Below, piece by piece: positions 1 to 9,729 of a stretch of 64,000 bases of DNA. The notes under the pieces are model-generated. The model was not told the origin of the DNA and did not search any database. It saw only the letters and a program-made list of their open reading frames with translations. Each line of letters starts with the position of its first letter. The first letter of the stretch is position 1. The DNA is from TMP-86 sp046347195 (GTDB taxonomy: Bacteria; Pseudomonadota; Gammaproteobacteria; Steroidobacterales; Steroidobacteraceae): contig JAXMGQ010000028.1 of the NCBI GenBank assembly GCA_046347195.1, positions 1 through 64,000 of the forward strand, in the 5' to 3' direction. The translations under genes were made by a program, and so were the position numbers.

Positions 1-1
1 C

Positions 2-634
2 CTCGAACTGCGCATGCGCCGGCTCGAGCGCGATCGCCAGCGGCTGCTGGTCGCGGACCTCAGGCGCCGGCACGATCAGCTCACGCTGCGCAGCCCGGTC
101 GATGGCGTGGTGGGCACGCTGGCCGTGCCCGAGCGCGGCCTCGTGGCGGCGGCGGCGCCCATCGTCACGGTGGTGGACCTGTCGGTGTTCGAGGTGGAGT
201 TCACGGCGCCCGATGTGTATGCGGGCTCGCTGCGGCCCGGACTGCCGGCGGAGGTGTTCCTCGGCACGCGGCCGGTGGCGGCGAGCATCGCGGCGATCTC
301 GCCCGAGGTCCGGCAGGGACAGGTGGTGGGGCGCCTGCGCTTCACCGGCACGATGCCCGCCGACCTGCGGCAGAACCAGCGTGTCTCGCTGCGCATGATC
401 CTCGACACGCGCGACGACGTGCTCAAGGTCGAGCGGGGCGCCTTCATCGACAGCGGCGCAGGCCGCATCGCCTACGTGATCCGCGGGCGCCAGGCGGTGC
501 GTACGCCGGTGACCCTCGGCACCAGCAGCGTGACCGAGGTGGAGGTGCGCTCCGGCCTCGCCGCGGGTGAGCAGATCGTGGTGTCGAGCCTGGATCCCTT
601 CGAAGGTGCGCCGCTGGCGCGGCTGGTGGATTGA
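2..634 (+). CDS. Efflux RND/ABC periplasmic adaptor subunit (HlyD/MacA-like), 5'-truncated
   Basis: The C-terminal ~210 residues of a membrane-fusion protein; the reading frame is open to the window edge, so the N-terminal anchor and most of the coiled-coil lie outside. What is visible is the end of a charged helical hairpin, then a lipoyl/barrel-sandwich half (LTLRSPVDGVVG about 23 residues in), a beta-barrel region, and a membrane-proximal domain ending ...LARLVD. This family links an inner-membrane transporter to an outer-membrane exit duct. The ATPase and two FtsX-type permeases follow immediately, so it probably serves that ABC complex (MacA-like role) rather than an RND pump. The substrate cannot be told. 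Confidence 0.85.
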   Translation, partial: LELRMRRLERDRQRLLVADLRRRHDQLTLRSPVDGVVGTLAVPERGLVAAAAPIVTVVDLSVFEVEFTAPDVYAGSLRPGLPAEVFLGTRPVAASIAAISPEVRQGQVVGRLRFTGTMPADLRQNQRVSLRMILDTRDDVLKVERGAFIDSGAGRIAYVIRGRQAVRTPVTLGTSSVTEVEVRSGLAAGEQIVVSSLDPFEGAPLARLVD

Positions 635-673
635 AGCGGCCGGCCCTTGCCGGTGCGAAACGGGAGAATGCGA

Positions 674-1372
<699 letters not shown>

Positions 1373-1374
1373 CC

Positions 1375-2685
1375 ATGTTCGCCTATCACCTGCGGCTCGC
1401 CTGGAACAGCATGCGCCGGACGCCGGCCATCACGGCGCTGATGGTCGCCGCCATCGGCGTGGGCATCGCGATGTGCACGGTGAGCCTCACCGTCTATCAC
1501 CTGATGTCCTCGAACCCGATGCGCGACCGCAACGAGGTGCTGTACGCGGTGACCGTCGACAGCTGGGACCCGGAGCGGCCCTGGGACGAGTCCCACCCGC
1601 AGCTCGCGCCCTTCGAATGGACCTATCGCGATGCCACGGCGATCCTCGCTCAGGGCCGGGCGGATCGCACCGCCGTGATGCGCAAGTCCGGCTTCACGCT
1701 CGAGTCCGCCCCGGGGAACAAGCCCTTCATCGTCGAGGCGCGCCTGACCACGAGGGACTTCTTCCCGATGTTCGAGGTGCCTTTCGAGTACGGCGCCGGC
1801 TGGGACGCGCGCGCCGACCAGGATGCCCTGCCGGTGGTCGTGCTGTCGCACAAGACCAACGAGCAGGCCTTCGGCGGACAGGACAGCGTCGGTCGCACCA
1901 TCCGGCTCGACAGCCGTGATTACCGCGTGGTCGGCGTGCTGCGCGACTGGCTTCCGACCCCGAAGTTCTACGACCTGAACAACGGGCCGTACGATGCCAC
2001 GGAAGATGTCTTCGTGCCGTACGCGCTGGGTGCGCGGTTGCAGCTCCAGCCGGCCGGCAACGTGAACTGCTGGAAGCCCGAGCCCATTCAGGGGTTCGAG
2101 CAGTTCCTGAACTCCGAGTGCATCTGGAACCAGGTGTGGGTGGAACTGCGGACCCCGGAGGCCCGCGAGCGATTCCGCGCATTCCTCGACGGCTATGTGT
2201 CCCAGCAGAAGTCCCTCGGCCGGTTTCCGCGGCCGATGAACAACCACCTCTACACGGTCGAACAGTGGCTGAAGGCCAACGAGGTCGTCGCCCGCGACAA
2301 CCGCGTGCTCATGGGCCTCGCGTTCATGTTCCTCGCCGTCTGCGTGCTCAATGTCGTAGGGCTCCTGCTCGCGAAGTTCCTCGGCGGGGCGAAGGTGACG
2401 GCGCTGCGCCGTGCGCTGGGCGCGAGCCGCGGCGAGCTGTTCCGCCAGCACCTGGTGGAGGTGGGTCTCATCGGATTCGCCGGCGGGTTGCTGGGCCTTG
2501 GCCTCGGGGCGTTGGGACTTTCCGGCCTGCGACGGCTCTACGAGAACTACGACCAGCTCACGCACCTGGACTGGCCGGTGATCCTGCTGTCGCTGGTGCT
2601 GTCGGTCGTGGCCGGCGCGCTGGCGGGGCTGTACCCCGCCTGGCGTGTCTGCCGCGTGGCGCCGGCGACTTATCTTCGGACCTGA
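1375..2685 (+). CDS. ABC transporter permease, MacB/FtsX family (first of two)
   Basis: Inner-membrane protein of 436 residues. One N-terminal membrane helix (about residues 17-40) is followed by a large periplasmic domain (about 45-305) and three C-terminal helices with the FtsX-fold core: the LRRALGASRGELFRQ loop sits between the helices near 320-350 and 360-385, and the last helix ends in ...PAWRVCRVAPATYLRT. MacB-like permeases do not carry substrate through the bilayer but drive conformational work in the periplasm. It starts 2 nt after the ATPase stop. A second, divergent permease follows after 11 nt, so the complex is probably a heterodimer. Substrate unknown. Confidence 0.92.
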   Translation: MFAYHLRLAWNSMRRTPAITALMVAAIGVGIAMCTVSLTVYHLMSSNPMRDRNEVLYAVTVDSWDPERPWDESHPQLAPFEWTYRDATAILAQGRADRTAVMRKSGFTLESAPGNKPFIVEARLTTRDFFPMFEVPFEYGAGWDARADQDALPVVVLSHKTNEQAFGGQDSVGRTIRLDSRDYRVVGVLRDWLPTPKFYDLNNGPYDATEDVFVPYALGARLQLQPAGNVNCWKPEPIQGFEQFLNSECIWNQVWVELRTPEARERFRAFLDGYVSQQKSLGRFPRPMNNHLYTVEQWLKANEVVARDNRVLMGLAFMFLAVCVLNVVGLLLAKFLGGAKVTALRRALGASRGELFRQHLVEVGLIGFAGGLLGLGLGALGLSGLRRLYENYDQLTHLDWPVILLSLVLSVVAGALAGLYPAWRVCRVAPATYLRT

Positions 2686-2696
2686 AGGGGCGGACC

Positions 2697-3899
2697 ATGG
2701 AAATCAGACCCATCCTTTCGGCCCTGCTGCGCAACCGTGCCGGTGCGCTGCTGGTGGGCCTGCAGATCGCCATCACCCTGGCGGTGGCGGCCAATGCGGC
2801 CTTCATCATCCAGCAGCGGCTGCAGAAGATCGGCCGCCCCACCGGCATCGACACGCCCAACACCTTCTATCTCTACAGCTATGGATATGCGCCGGGCTAC
2901 GACGCCAAGGCCACGCTCACGCGTGACCTCGAGACGCTGCGCCGGCTGCCGGGCGTGGTGGCGGCAACCTCCTCCAACAGCATCGTGCTGTCGGGGAGCG
3001 GCAGTTCCAACGCCTACCTCGCCACGCCCGATCCCAAGGCGCCCAACATCCCGGGCAACTATTTCGAGATCGGCGACCAGGGGCTGGCGACCTGGAACGT
3101 GCGCCTGCTCGAGGGACGCAACTTCCGGCCCGAGGAACTCACCTGGCGCGGCATCGACAACGAGTTCCCGCGCCAGGTCATCGTCTCGCGCACCATGGCG
3201 CAGGCCCTGTACGGCACCGAGCATGCCGTTGGCCGGCTGGTGTACGACTCCAGCGGCAAGGCCGCGCAGATCATCGGCGTGACCGCCGACATGATGGGCT
3301 CCTGGGCGGATGCGAAGCACCCGAACAACATCGTGTATCACCCGGTGCTGCAGAATGCCCCGCGCCTGCTGTACGCCGTGCGCAGCGCGCCGGGTCGTCG
3401 TGCGGAGCTCATGCTGCAGGCCCAGGCGGCACTGGCGCGCACCGGGGACGGGCGCTTCATCGTCTGGGTCCATCCGCAGGAAAAGTACCTGCAGAGCAGC
3501 TACCTGGCCGACCATCGCATGGTGGTGTTCCTGTGGACGATCATCGCGCTGATGGTGGGCGTCACCGCGCTGGGCATCGTCGGCCTCGCCACCTTCCTCG
3601 TGAACGCCCGCCGCAAGCAGATCGGCACCCGGCGGGCCGTCGGTGCGCGGCGCATCGACATCGTGCGCTACTTCCTCGTCGAAAACGGCCTGCTCACCAC
3701 TTTCGGCAGCGCGGCGGGTGTGGTTTTCGCCTTTGCGTTCAGCTACTGGTTGTCCAATGCGTTCGAGCTGCCGGCGCTGCCGGTAAGATTCGTGGTGGGA
3801 GGCGTGGTGGCGTTGCTGGTTCTGGGCCAGGTCGCGGTCCTGGTGCCGGCACGGCGCGCAGCCCAGGTCCCCCCGGCGGTGGCGACCCGCACGGTATAG
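2697..3899 (+). CDS. ABC transporter permease, MacB/FtsX family (second of two)
   Basis: A 400-residue permease with the same layout as its upstream neighbour: an N-terminal helix (residues 14-37), a periplasmic MacB-PCD-like domain, then three helices including the RRAVGARRIDIVRYFLVENG loop and the terminal PARRAAQVPPAVATRTV. The start was set at ATG 2697 (MEIRPILSALL), preceded by GGGGCGG, because the open frame further upstream is only the out-of-frame shadow of the first permease. Sequence identity with the first permease is low to the eye, so the pair probably forms an asymmetric dimer on one type of ATPase. It ends 9 nt before the response regulator. Confidence 0.92.
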   Translation: MEIRPILSALLRNRAGALLVGLQIAITLAVAANAAFIIQQRLQKIGRPTGIDTPNTFYLYSYGYAPGYDAKATLTRDLETLRRLPGVVAATSSNSIVLSGSGSSNAYLATPDPKAPNIPGNYFEIGDQGLATWNVRLLEGRNFRPEELTWRGIDNEFPRQVIVSRTMAQALYGTEHAVGRLVYDSSGKAAQIIGVTADMMGSWADAKHPNNIVYHPVLQNAPRLLYAVRSAPGRRAELMLQAQAALARTGDGRFIVWVHPQEKYLQSSYLADHRMVVFLWTIIALMVGVTALGIVGLATFLVNARRKQIGTRRAVGARRIDIVRYFLVENGLLTTFGSAAGVVFAFAFSYWLSNAFELPALPVRFVVGGVVALLVLGQVAVLVPARRAAQVPPAVATRTV

Positions 3900-3908
3900 G
3901 AGAACAAC

Positions 3909-5282
3909 ATGATGGAAACCCGACAGACGGTCCTGATCATCGACGACAACGATGCCATCCGCACGGCGCTCGAGGTGCTGCTCTCGCTGCATGGCCTGCA
4001 GGCCGTGGGCGCGGCCAGCCCTGAGGCAGGGCTCGCCCGGCTGCAGCGGGGCGATGTCGACGCGGTCATCCAGGACATGAACTTCTCGCGCGACACGACC
4101 TCGGGCCGCGAGGGCGTGCAGCTCTTCCACCAGATCCGCGCGGCGCATCCGGGCGTGCCCATCGTGCTGCTGACGGCCTGGTCGCACCTCGAGACCGCCG
4201 TGGAGCTCGTCAAGGCCGGCGCCGCCGACTACGTCAGCAAGCCCTGGGACGATGCCCGGCTGCTCACCAGCCTGCGCAACCTGCTGCAGCTCAAGCGTAT
4301 CTCGGGTGAGTTCGAGACCATGGAGCGTGAGCGTCGCGAGGCGCGCGAGGCGCTGGCGGCGCAGTTCAACCTCTGCGGCGCCGTGTACGAGAGCGAGCAG
4401 ATGCACTCGCTGGTGCAGATGGCGACCCAGGTGGCGCGTTCGGACGTGCCGGTGCTGATCACCGGACCCAATGGCGCCGGCAAGGAGATCCTGGCGGAGA
4501 TCGTGCAGGCGAACTCGAGCGTGCAGCGCGGCCCGTTCGTGCGCGTCAATGTCGGCGCGCTGCCCGCGGACCTCGTGGAGAGTGAGCTGTTCGGGGCGGA
4601 AGCCGGCGCCTACACCGGTGCGACCTATGCCCGCATCGGACGCTTCGAGGCGGCCGATGGCGGCACGCTGTTCCTGGACGAGATCGGCAACCTGTCGCTC
4701 CCCGGCCAGGCCAAGCTCCTGCGCGTGCTGCAGACCGGCGAATTCCAGCGGCTGGGCAGCACGCAGACGCGGCGGGTGCGGGTGCGCATCATCAGCGCGA
4801 CCAACACCGACCTGCGGGCCGCCATCGCCCGCGGCTCGTTCCGCGAGGACCTGTACTACCGCATCAACGTGATCGAGCTGGCCGTGCCGCCGCTGGCGCG
4901 CCGCCCGAAGGACATCCTGCCGCTGGCACGCGCCTTCCTGGGGCCGGGACACCAGCTCGATCGTGACGCGGAGGCCGCATTGCTGGCGCACCCGTGGCCG
5001 GGCAACGTCCGTGAACTGCAGAATGCGCTGAAGCGTGCGCGCCTGCTCGCCCCGGGACGGCAGATCACCACGCGCGCGCTGGGGCTGGAGTCCGCGCCGG
5101 TCGAGTACCGCCTGAACGTGCGCGAACCCGACCGGCGGGAGATCGAACGCGCCCTCAACAAGACCGGCGGGGTGGTGGCACGCGCCGCCCGCGAGCTCGG
5201 GCTGTCGCGCCAGGCGCTGTACCGGCGCATGGACCGGCTGGGCATCCGCGAATCGGCTCCTGCACCGAACGCGCCAGGCTGA
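3909..5282 (+). CDS. Sigma-54-dependent response regulator (NtrC/AtoC family)
   Basis: A 457-residue transcription activator. Receiver domain at residues 7-125 with acidic pair DD12-13, phospho-acceptor D56 (VIQDMNF), T in LLTAW and K in VSKPWD. AAA+ domain at about 155-390 with Walker A GPNGAGKE (the usual form is GESGTGKE), the sigma-54 contact loop as GAYTGA (the common variant is GAFTGA), Walker B GGTLFLDEIG, and the sensor region ISATNTDL. A Fis-type HTH lies near 415-445 (AARELGLSRQALYRRM). AGGAGAA sits before ATG 3909; ATG 3912 is also possible. It is encoded between the ABC permeases and the cognate kinase. No sigma-54 promoter was seen inside the operon, so its target is probably upstream of the window. 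Confidence 0.95.
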   Translation: MMETRQTVLIIDDNDAIRTALEVLLSLHGLQAVGAASPEAGLARLQRGDVDAVIQDMNFSRDTTSGREGVQLFHQIRAAHPGVPIVLLTAWSHLETAVELVKAGAADYVSKPWDDARLLTSLRNLLQLKRISGEFETMERERREAREALAAQFNLCGAVYESEQMHSLVQMATQVARSDVPVLITGPNGAGKEILAEIVQANSSVQRGPFVRVNVGALPADLVESELFGAEAGAYTGATYARIGRFEAADGGTLFLDEIGNLSLPGQAKLLRVLQTGEFQRLGSTQTRRVRVRIISATNTDLRAAIARGSFREDLYYRINVIELAVPPLARRPKDILPLARAFLGPGHQLDRDAEAALLAHPWPGNVRELQNALKRARLLAPGRQITTRALGLESAPVEYRLNVREPDRREIERALNKTGGVVARAARELGLSRQALYRRMDRLGIRESAPAPNAPG

Positions 5283-5292
5283 AGGGACACAC

Positions 5293-5311
5293 GGCGCGGC
5301 CCCGCCGCGCC
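5293..5311. repeat. GC-rich hairpin between regulator and kinase genes
   Basis: Perfect 8-bp stem GGCGCGGC / GCCGCGCC with a CCC loop in the 65-nt gap between the regulator stop (5282) and the kinase start (5348). No T-run follows, so it is not a classical terminator. It could dampen read-through or stabilise an mRNA end so that kinase is made at a lower level than regulator; this role is inference. Confidence 0.45.
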
Positions 5312-5347
5312 ATTGCGGTCGCGCGAAGCGGTTAAACTGCGGCGGTC

Positions 5348-6580
5348 ATGCTGCTGCAGCATCCCTTTTTGTTCGCGGCGGTGATGTCCATCATCGCCAC
5401 CCTCATCGCCAGTGCCTTCGTGATCCGTCACGCCGGGGCACGGGCACGGCGCCTGCTCAGGGCCCTCACCGACGGCATGCACAACCTCAGGGATCGCGAC
5501 TTCAGCACCAGCATCGTGCGCGACCGCAACGATGCCTTCGGTGAACTGATCAGCGCCTACAACAGCCTGGGGGCGGTGATGCGCGCCGAGCGCCAGACCC
5601 TGCACCAGCGGGAGCTGCTGCTCGACACGGTGATCCAGAGCACGCCGCTCGCGCTGGTGCTCACGGATGAGGGTGGAGCGGTGGTCTACAGCAACCACGC
5701 CGCGCGGCAGCTCCTGCTGCGGGGGCGCAAGCTCGAGGGGTTCGGCTTCAATGGCATCCTCGAGCAGGCGCCCGAACAGTTGCGCGAGGCCGTCGCCGGC
5801 GGGCAGGACACGCTGTTCACGATGCCGGTGGAGGGCGAGCCGGAAATCTTCCATCTCTCGCTGCGCCGCTTCGTGCTGAACGCCCGTGCGCACCATCTCT
5901 ACCTCCTGAAGAAGCTGACGCGCGAGCTCGGCGCGCAGGAGGTGGCGACCTGGAAGCGCGTGATCCGTGTCATCGCCCACGAGCTCAACAATTCGCTCGC
6001 GCCCATCAGTTCGCTGGCGGGCTCCGCGCGGCAGCTCCTCGAGCGTGGCGAGACTGCCACCCTGCAGCGGGTGTTCGCCACCATCGAGGAGCGGGCCGCC
6101 CACCTGCACGGATTCATCGACGGCTACGCGCGGTTCGCGCGGCTGCCGAAGCCGCGCATCGCCTCCGTGGAGTGGGCGGGGTTCCTGCGCGCGCTCGCCG
6201 ATACGGTACCATTCACGCTCGAGCCGCCGGCTCCCGCCGGGAGTTCACGGTTCGATGCCACGCAGGTCGAGCAGGTCCTCATCAATCTCCTGAAGAATGC
6301 GCGCGAGTCGGGCTCGCCGGACGGGCAGGTCCGGCTGAACGTCCGCGCCCTTCCCGAGGGTGTTCTCGTGCGCGTGTCCGATCGCGGCACCGGCATGAGC
6401 GAGGAGGTGCTGCAGCAGGCGCTGTTGCCGTTCTTTTCGACCAAGCAGGGCGGTACCGGCCTGGGGCTCACCCTGAGCCGGGAGATCGCCGAGGCGCATG
6501 GCGGGCGGCTGAACGTGGCGAATCGCGACGGTGGCGGGCTGGTGGTCAGCCTGTGGCTGCCCGCGACCATCGAGGAGTGA
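5348..6580 (+). CDS. PAS-type sensor histidine kinase (NtrB/AtoS-like), partner of the sigma-54 regulator
   Basis: A 410-residue kinase with a single N-terminal membrane helix (residues 7-26), a HAMP-like linker, a PAS domain (about 95-200; LDTVIQSTPLALVLTDEGGAVVYSN), phospho-acceptor H211 in VIAHELNNSLAPI, and a HATPase_c domain with N-box NLLKNARES, G1 DRGTGM and G2 GGTGLGLTL. There is essentially no periplasmic sensing domain, so the signal is likely detected in the membrane or by the PAS domain, or relayed by the adjacent ABC transporter. GCGGCGGTC precedes ATG 5348. Its place directly after the NtrC-type regulator supports cognate pairing. Confidence 0.94.
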   Translation: MLLQHPFLFAAVMSIIATLIASAFVIRHAGARARRLLRALTDGMHNLRDRDFSTSIVRDRNDAFGELISAYNSLGAVMRAERQTLHQRELLLDTVIQSTPLALVLTDEGGAVVYSNHAARQLLLRGRKLEGFGFNGILEQAPEQLREAVAGGQDTLFTMPVEGEPEIFHLSLRRFVLNARAHHLYLLKKLTRELGAQEVATWKRVIRVIAHELNNSLAPISSLAGSARQLLERGETATLQRVFATIEERAAHLHGFIDGYARFARLPKPRIASVEWAGFLRALADTVPFTLEPPAPAGSSRFDATQVEQVLINLLKNARESGSPDGQVRLNVRALPEGVLVRVSDRGTGMSEEVLQQALLPFFSTKQGGTGLGLTLSREIAEAHGGRLNVANRDGGGLVVSLWLPATIEE

Positions 6581-6584
6581 GGGT

Positions 6585-7979
6585 TTGAAACACGATGCAC
6601 GGCTCACCGAAGGGCCGATCCGAAAGGTGCTGTTCCTGTTCTCGCTGCCGGTGCTGTTCGGCAACGTGCTGCAGTCGCTGAACGGCTCGGTCAATGCCAT
6701 ATGGGTCGGACGCTATCTCGGCGAGGCGGCCCTGACGGCCACCTCGAACGCGAACCTGCTGATGTTCCTGCTCATGGGCGCTGCCTGGGGCGTCACGCTG
6801 GCCGCCAACATCCTGGTGGCCCAGCACGTCGGCGCGAAGGAATTCGAGGCGGCGAGGCGGGTCACCGGCACGAGCGCGACATTCTTCCTGCTGCTCTCGG
6901 TGGCCACCTCGATCGCCGGAATCGTGTTCACTCCCTGGCTGCTCGCCTGGATGCACACGCCGGCGGACGCGCTGCGCTTCGCACTCGACTATCTGCGCAT
7001 CGTCTTCCTCTCGCTCCCGCTGGGCTTCGGGTTCTACTTCGTGATCGCGGTGCTGCGCGGGGCCGGCGATTCGCGCACCCCCTTCCTGTTCCTGGTGCTC
7101 TGCGTGCTGCTCGACATCGGCCTGAATCCGCTGCTGATCTTCGGCATCGGACCCTTCCCGCGCATGGGCATCGCAGGCTCCGCGACGGCCTCGCTGATCG
7201 CGCAGCTCGTGAGCCTGGCCGCGATGCTGCTGCACCTGTACCGGCGGAAGCATTTCCTGTGCATCCACCGCGGTGAGCTGGCGCTGCTGCGCATCGACTG
7301 GCACCTGGTGCGGGTGCTGGTCACGAAGGGACTCCCCATGGGACTGCAGATGCTGGTGGCCTCCTCGAGCCTGCTGGTGATGCTGACTTTCGTCAACCGC
7401 TACGGTTCGCAGACCACGGCCGCGTTCGCCGCGGCCATGCAGCTATGGGGCTACATCCAGATGCCCGCGCTGGCCCTGTCGGCGTCGGTGTCCTCGATGG
7501 CGGCGCAGAACGTCGGCGCCGGCCGCTGGGACCGGGTCGCGCTCATCGCGCGCACCGGCGTGACCTTCAATTTCCTGATGAGCGGCGCCCTGATCCTTCT
7601 CACTTATGCGCTGGAACGGCCCGCCCTCGGCCTGTTCCTGCCCGCGGGTGCCGCCGCCCTGGATCTCGCGGTGCACATCAACGCCGTCATCGTCTGGTCC
7701 TTCGTGCTGTTCGGCCTCACGCTGATACTGTTCGGCGTGGTCCGCGCCACGGGCGCCACCTTCGCACCCCTGGTGTTGCTGTTCATCTCCCTGTGGCTGG
7801 TGCGCATCCCGCTGGCCCTGCTCCTGCAGCATTGGTTCGCCGTGGATGGCCTCTGGGCGAGTTTTCCGCTCGCTTCCATCGTCTCCGCGCTGCTCGCGGT
7901 CGGCTACTACAAGTACGGGGGATGGAGAAGCGCGCGCATGGATGTTCCGAGAGATGCGCCGTTGCCGGCGTCGGGGTAG
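6585..7979 (+). CDS. MATE-family multidrug/organic cation antiporter
   Basis: Twelve-helix inner-membrane protein (464 residues) of the MATE/NorM/DinF superfamily, with the two-fold pseudo-repeat and the first helix segment LFLFSLPVLFGNVLQSLNGSVNAIWVGR. Family members export cationic drugs or metabolites using Na+ or H+ gradients. The start is TTG 6585, four nt after the kinase stop, with GAGGAGTGAGGG as ribosome site; no ATG gives the family N-terminus (LKHDARLTEGPIRK). The tight spacing puts a second exporter under the same transcript as the ABC transporter and the two-component system. Confidence 0.92.
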   Translation: MKHDARLTEGPIRKVLFLFSLPVLFGNVLQSLNGSVNAIWVGRYLGEAALTATSNANLLMFLLMGAAWGVTLAANILVAQHVGAKEFEAARRVTGTSATFFLLLSVATSIAGIVFTPWLLAWMHTPADALRFALDYLRIVFLSLPLGFGFYFVIAVLRGAGDSRTPFLFLVLCVLLDIGLNPLLIFGIGPFPRMGIAGSATASLIAQLVSLAAMLLHLYRRKHFLCIHRGELALLRIDWHLVRVLVTKGLPMGLQMLVASSSLLVMLTFVNRYGSQTTAAFAAAMQLWGYIQMPALALSASVSSMAAQNVGAGRWDRVALIARTGVTFNFLMSGALILLTYALERPALGLFLPAGAAALDLAVHINAVIVWSFVLFGLTLILFGVVRATGATFAPLVLLFISLWLVRIPLALLLQHWFAVDGLWASFPLASIVSALLAVGYYKYGGWRSARMDVPRDAPLPASG

Positions 7980-8345
7980 CTCGCGGCTCGACCCGTCCGG
8001 CGAAAAAATAGTCACTCCCCCCGCCGCGAGCTGCCTCGGGCGGCAGCGGTGCACCGACGACGTAGTTTTCTTCAACTCCCACAACACGGGTGCTGCGCAC
8101 GCAACCCGCTGCGGGTGGCAGGGCCGGGGAAGGCTACTTCTTTTTGCGAAGCGAGGCTGACACCGGGCAGCACGGGGCGCGGCTCAGCCATACGGGGTCG
8201 CCAGGCGAAGGCACACACGCCGGTATCACGCGCCCGCCACGTCATGGCACGGCCGCGCCGGGGTCGCAGTTCCATAACGTCGGTCAGCGGCCTCGCTTCA
8301 CGAAAAGAAGTTGCCTTCCCCGGCCATCCACCACCGCAATGGCTT
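7980..8345. other. Gene-free 366-bp region between convergent MATE and glgC genes
   Basis: No credible gene was found on either strand. The only structure is a large imperfect inverted repeat (annotated separately, 8110-8338). Both flanking genes end here, so transcription converges and promoters are not expected. No RNA gene fold such as a tRNA was recognised. Confidence 0.6.
8110..8338. repeat. Imperfect inverted repeat, ~50-bp arms, ~120-bp spacer
   Basis: The left arm (about 8110-8161) and the reverse complement of the right arm (about 8282-8338) align nearly base for base. Both contain GGCCGGGGAAGGC, then (A/T)ACTTCTTTT, a 2-3 nt variable step, GAAGCGAGG and CTGAC. Each arm also has its own small CTTC/GAAG hairpin. 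The pair could fold as one long cruciform or as a long RNA stem, and it lies between convergent genes. It resembles a paired REP/BIME-like or other small dispersed element; no coding capacity or known family was recognised. Confidence 0.7.
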
Positions 8346-9617
8346 TCAGCGCACAGCCCCCAGATTGCGCAGCATGTCAGTAGTCACCAGCACCACCCCC
8401 CGCTTGGTAGTGAAGAACCGCTTCTGGTCGGCCACCGGGTCCACGCCGATCTGCATGCCGTCGGGCACCGTGCAACCTTCGTCGATGACGCAGCGCTTGA
8501 GCCCGCAGCGCCGCCCGATGCTCACCCCGGGCAGCAGCACCGCACCGTCGATGTAGCTGCTGTCCTCGACGCGCACGTCGGAGAACAGCAGGGAGTTCTT
8601 CACCAGGGCGCCGGAGATGATGCAGCCGCCGGCCACCATCGAGTTGACCGCCGTGCCACGCCGGCCGTCATCATCGAGCACGAACTTGGCCGGCGGCCGT
8701 TGTGCCTGGTAGGTCCAGATGGGCCACTGGTGGTCGTAGATGTTGAGCTCGGGATCCACCGCCACCAGTTCCATGTTGGCCTCGTAGAAGGCATCCACGT
8801 TGCCGACGTCGCGCCAGTAGTTCTGCGCGCGGGTCTCCACGTCCTGGAAGGGGTAGGCGAACACGCGCGAGGCCGAGATGGCCTGCGGGATGATGTTCTT
8901 GCCGAAGTCGTGGCTCGTGTCGGGCTTCGCCGCTTCCTCGGTCAGCAGCTTCTCGAGCCGGTGCATGCCGATGACGTAGATGCCCATGGAGGCGCGCGCC
9001 AGGTGCTCGAGGCCGATGATGCCATCGGGCTTCTGCGGCTTCTCCGCGAACTTCAGCACGCGGTTGCTCTCATCGGTGGTCAGGATGCCGAACTCGTTGG
9101 CGCGCTCGATGGGCACATCCACCACCCCGACGGTGATGTCGGCCTCGCATTGCTCGTGGTAGGCGATCATCGGGCCGTAGTCCATCTTGTAGATGTGGTC
9201 GCCCGCGAGGATCAGCACGTGGGTGGGGTGGTGCGCCCGGATGAAGTCGAGGTTCTGGTACACCGAGTCGGCGGTGCCGCGGTACCAGAAGTCACCGATC
9301 TGCTGCTGTGCCGGGATGACCTCGACGAACTCGCCGAACTCGCCGCGCATGTAGCCCCAGCCGCGCTGGATGTGCTGGATCAGGGACTGCGACTTGTACT
9401 GCGTGAGCACGGCGATCTGGCGGATGCCGGAGTTCACGCAGTTGGACAGCACGAAGTCGATGATGCGGAACTTGCCGCCGAACGGCGTGGCGGGCTTGCA
9501 GCGGTGCAGCGTGAGCGCCTTGAGCCGCTCGCCACGCCCGCCGGCCATGACCACGGCCATGGTGCCGCTGGTCAGTCGGCTGACGAATCGTCCGGTGTTG
9601 GGCAAGTCGGGCCGCAT
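8346..9617 (-). CDS. glgC: Glucose-1-phosphate adenylyltransferase (ADP-glucose pyrophosphorylase)
   Basis: A 423-residue enzyme making ADP-glucose from ATP and glucose-1-phosphate, the committed step of bacterial glycogen synthesis, in the cytosol. Seen: nucleotidyl-transferase signature MAGGRGERLKALT (residues 24-36), KPATPFGGKFRIIDF, catalytic-site LAGDHIYKMDY, the EKPQ region, a YWRDVG segment and a C-terminal left-handed beta-helix (SYIDGAVLLPGVSIG). Length is normal. It is divergent from glgA across 112 bp. The family is normally activated allosterically by glycolytic intermediates; that is family knowledge, not visible here. Confidence 0.97.
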   Translation of the reverse strand: MRPDLPNTGRFVSRLTSGTMAVVMAGGRGERLKALTLHRCKPATPFGGKFRIIDFVLSNCVNSGIRQIAVLTQYKSQSLIQHIQRGWGYMRGEFGEFVEVIPAQQQIGDFWYRGTADSVYQNLDFIRAHHPTHVLILAGDHIYKMDYGPMIAYHEQCEADITVGVVDVPIERANEFGILTTDESNRVLKFAEKPQKPDGIIGLEHLARASMGIYVIGMHRLEKLLTEEAAKPDTSHDFGKNIIPQAISASRVFAYPFQDVETRAQNYWRDVGNVDAFYEANMELVAVDPELNIYDHQWPIWTYQAQRPPAKFVLDDDGRRGTAVNSMVAGGCIISGALVKNSLLFSDVRVEDSSYIDGAVLLPGVSIGRRCGLKRCVIDEGCTVPDGMQIGVDPVADQKRFFTTKRGVVLVTTDMLRNLGAVR

Positions 9618-9697
9618 CAGGGGAACCTGGCCGATCCTTCGCGTTGCTGTCTCTTCCGGCCGATAGCTTTACACAGTGTCCCGCGGCTTGCATCTCT

Positions 9698-9727
9698 TTG
9701 CCATGCGCCGTTTGCTAGACTTATGAT
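9698..9727 (+). promoter_or_regulatory. Predicted sigma-70 promoter of glgA
   Basis: TTGCCA (9698-9703), an 18-nt spacer, then TATGAT (9722-9727), each one mismatch from consensus. The glgA ATG begins at 9730, only two bases after the -10 box, so transcripts from this promoter would start at or inside the start codon. Either the mRNA is leaderless or the true promoter lies elsewhere in the glgC-glgA gap. Confidence 0.45.
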
Positions 9728-9729
9728 CA

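Noticed and set aside
2670..4991. Long antisense open frame over permease and regulator
   Set aside because: Low-complexity His/Arg/Gln-rich product, no start signal, covers two certain genes.
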